Shown piece by piece: positions 45,314 through 46,407 of a stretch of DNA of 46,407 bases (its first letter is position 1; every line of letters begins with the position of its first letter). The DNA comes from Shewanella fidelis ATCC BAA-318 (GTDB taxonomy: Bacteria; Pseudomonadota; Gammaproteobacteria; Enterobacterales; Shewanellaceae), in NCBI RefSeq assembly GCF_000518605.1, contig NZ_KI912462.1, positions 1 through 46,407 of the forward strand. Reading direction: 5' to 3'. The position numbers were made by a program, and so were the translations under genes. Under the pieces are notes generated by a model. It made no database searches. It worked only from the letters and a program-made list of their open reading frames with translations, and was not told where the DNA came from.

Positions 45314-45463
45314 GTATCCTCCCGTCCTCGCTAAGTACAACGCCAATAGCTAGCGCTATCATTTTGGCTTTTATCAGGCACTATGCCCCTTATGCGAGAC
45401 CAACGGCACTAGTACACAGGATACGAATATCACCACTCATTCTTTATGGTGAAGGAGGAACTT
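45314..45463 (+). ncRNA. Structured 5' leader of folE, candidate riboswitch
   Basis: A nested stem can be drawn: GTATCCT (45314-45320) with AGGATAC (45418-45424), CCGT (45322-45325) with ACGG (45403-45406), and CTCGC (45327-45331) with GCGAG (45394-45398). Asymmetric internal loops separate these helices. The stem encloses two hairpins, GCCAA..TTGGC and GGCA-CTA-TGCC, giving a three-way junction. TCCTCC (45317-45322), in the 5' strand of the outer helix, is also perfectly complementary to the folE Shine-Dalgarno GGAGGA (45454-45459). The two pairings exclude each other, which fits translational control. The class is not identified. Confidence 0.6.
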
Positions 45464-46123
45464 ATGACAGCAAAAGATGCAATCCTCAGTGAATCTGCTC
45501 AAATCGTAAAGTCTGCACTTATCGAGCGCGGCCTTGAAACGCCAATGCTACCTAATGAGCTAAGCGCAGAAGTGCGTAAACAAAAGATTGAACAGCATAT
45601 GCGTGAGATCTTAACCTTAATGTCATTAGATTTGAGCGACGATAGCCTAGCGGACACTCCGCGTCGTATCGCCAAAATGTACGTCGATGAAATCTTCTCT
45701 GGCTTAGACTACGCTAACTTTCCAAAAATCACCGTCATCGAGAACAAGATGGGCTTTGATGAAATGGTAAAGGTTAACGACATCAGTTTAACCAGTACCT
45801 GTGAGCACCACTTAGTGACTATTGATGGTGTAGCAAGAGTGGCTTACCTGCCACGTAAGAACATTATCGGTCTGTCTAAAATTAACCGTATTGTGCGCTT
45901 CTTTGCTCAGCGCCCACAGGTGCAAGAGCGTTTAACTCAGCAAGTGCTCGTTGCCTTACAAGCGCTACTTGGAACTAAAGATGTGGCAGTTAAGATGGAC
46001 GCCGTGCATTACTGCGTCAAATCACGCGGTGTAATGGACTCAACCAGTTCAACCACTACCACGGCTCTAGGCGGGATCTTTAAATCGAATCCAGCGACAA
46101 GGGCTGAATTCTTAAGTAACTAA
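45464..46123 (+). CDS. folE: GTP cyclohydrolase I
   Basis: Converts GTP to dihydroneopterin triphosphate, the first step towards tetrahydrofolate. The ATG at 45464 gives 219 aa and has GAAGGAGG five bases upstream; an ATG six codons earlier has none. The zinc ligands are present: C113 and H116 in STCEHHL and C184 in HYCVKSRG. PRKNIIGLSKINRIV and the C-terminal region are typical. It is monocistronic, between two terminators, and preceded by a structured leader. Confidence 0.97.
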   Translation: MTAKDAILSESAQIVKSALIERGLETPMLPNELSAEVRKQKIEQHMREILTLMSLDLSDDSLADTPRRIAKMYVDEIFSGLDYANFPKITVIENKMGFDEMVKVNDISLTSTCEHHLVTIDGVARVAYLPRKNIIGLSKINRIVRFFAQRPQVQERLTQQVLVALQALLGTKDVAVKMDAVHYCVKSRGVMDSTSSTTTTALGGIFKSNPATRAEFLSN

Positions 46124-46221
46124 GGTAAAAGAAGGTTCTAGGACGCTTCGCTTCGAGGTCCTAAAAGATTAAAACACCAAGATGAAAAACCGAAAACGGA
46201 ACACTCGCAGGCTCGTTAACA

Positions 46222-46249
46222 GATAACGGAACGGCCTTCGGTCTTACGG
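46222..46249. repeat. Inverted, diverged copy of the right-edge repeat unit
   Basis: GATAACGGAACG (46222-46233) is the exact reverse complement of 12 bases in the right-edge tandem units, and CTTACGG (46243-46249) that of the adjoining CCGTAAG. The spacing differs by four bases. A small hairpin TAGGAC/GTCCTA (46139-46144 with 46158-46163) also lies in this folE downstream region; otherwise 46124-46264 holds nothing that I can identify. Confidence 0.55.
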
Positions 46250-46264
46250 TAAAAATCATAAAAA

Positions 46265-46300
46265 ATGCCGCGCTTACATTTAACTGTAATCGCGGCATTT
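46265..46300 (+). terminator. folE terminator
   Basis: A 14-bp stem with one mismatch, ATGCCGCG-C-TTACA (46265-46278) and TGTAA-T-CGCGGCAT (46285-46298), followed by TTTATCTTTTAT. Confidence 0.75.
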
Positions 46301-46309
46301 ATCTTTTAT

Positions 46310-46407
46310 GTAAGCGTAGCGCTCCGTTATCCGTGAGCTCAGCGTTCCGTCATCCGTAAGCGCAGCGTTCCGTCATCCGTGAGCGCAGCGTTCCGTTATC
46401 CGTAAGC
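46310..46407. repeat. 23-bp tandem repeats, running off the window
   Basis: Four full units begin at 46310, 46333, 46356 and 46379, and a fifth starts at 46402. Each begins GTAAGC or GTGAGC in alternation, continues with AGCG, and ends TCCGTYATCC. Differences are single bases. The period is 23, not a multiple of three, with no spacers, so it is neither coding nor CRISPR. Confidence 0.85.

Noticed and set aside
46333..46345. SlmA binding sites in the GTGAGC repeats
   Set aside because: SlmA sites are palindromes of the GTGAG..CTCAC type; these units carry only a half-match.
46310..46407. CRISPR array at the right edge
   Set aside because: The 23-bp units are directly adjacent with no unique spacers, and no cas genes are present.
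1..46407. Prophage, insertion sequence, toxin-antitoxin, defence system or tRNA gene
   Set aside because: No integrase, transposase, toxin pair, restriction or tRNA cloverleaf pattern was found on either strand.

Overview
The window looks like chromosomal housekeeping DNA from a marine gammaproteobacterium, most likely Shewanella or a close Alteromonadales relative. This is inferred from gene order and protein character: a complete dcw cluster, DciA and an M23 peptidase between lpxC and secA where enterics have secM, no ddlB between murC and ftsQ, and the neighbourhoods recQ/thioesterase/rarD and argA-rpmGB-radC-coaBC-dut-slmA. There is no prophage, insertion sequence, CRISPR array or tRNA gene. 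Nearly every gene is intact and recognisable.

Layout. (1) 1-240: the left edge carries an rRNA-type P1 promoter reading leftward out of the window, one perfect DnaA box and the secA terminator. (2) 285-5375: secA, an M23 endopeptidase, the helicase loader gene dciA (divergent), and lpxC, whose apparent terminator lies inside the end of dciA. (3) 5553-21462, minus strand: the division and cell wall (dcw) cluster mraZ-rsmH-ftsL-ftsI-murE-murF-mraY-murD-ftsW-murG-murC-ftsQ-ftsA-ftsZ, tightly packed with 1-4 base overlaps. A sigma70 promoter with three MraZ boxes heads it, and a second promoter with a perfect -10 sits between murC and ftsQ. (4) 21463-26469: a small charged protein of unknown function, glpK with an NTF2-like exported protein, and fadL. 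(5) 26470-31485: leuABCD with a GTG-initiated leader peptide and a classical attenuator. (6) 31729-37560: a TPR membrane protein with a degenerate GGDEF domain, recQ, a hotdog thioesterase, rarD and a PH-like membrane protein. (7) 37635-45120: argA with ARG boxes, rpmB-rpmG, radC, coaBC-dut, slmA and an S9 peptidase. (8) 45121-46407: a 72-nt hairpin, folE behind a structured leader that looks like a riboswitch, and 23-bp tandem repeats running off the right edge.

How the genes work together: region 3 makes lipid II (MurC-F, MraY, MurG) and the machine that uses it at the septum (FtsQLIWAZ). LpxC commits carbon to lipid A, SecA exports envelope proteins, and SlmA blocks FtsZ over the nucleoid. 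The other operons cover leucine and arginine entry steps, CoA, folate and dUTP metabolism, and lipid/glycerol uptake.

The best candidates for something not yet described are the folE leader RNA, whose P1 strand is also a perfect anti-Shine-Dalgarno, and the TPR/degenerate-GGDEF protein. The rest is mostly well-known biology with some uncommon regulatory details.
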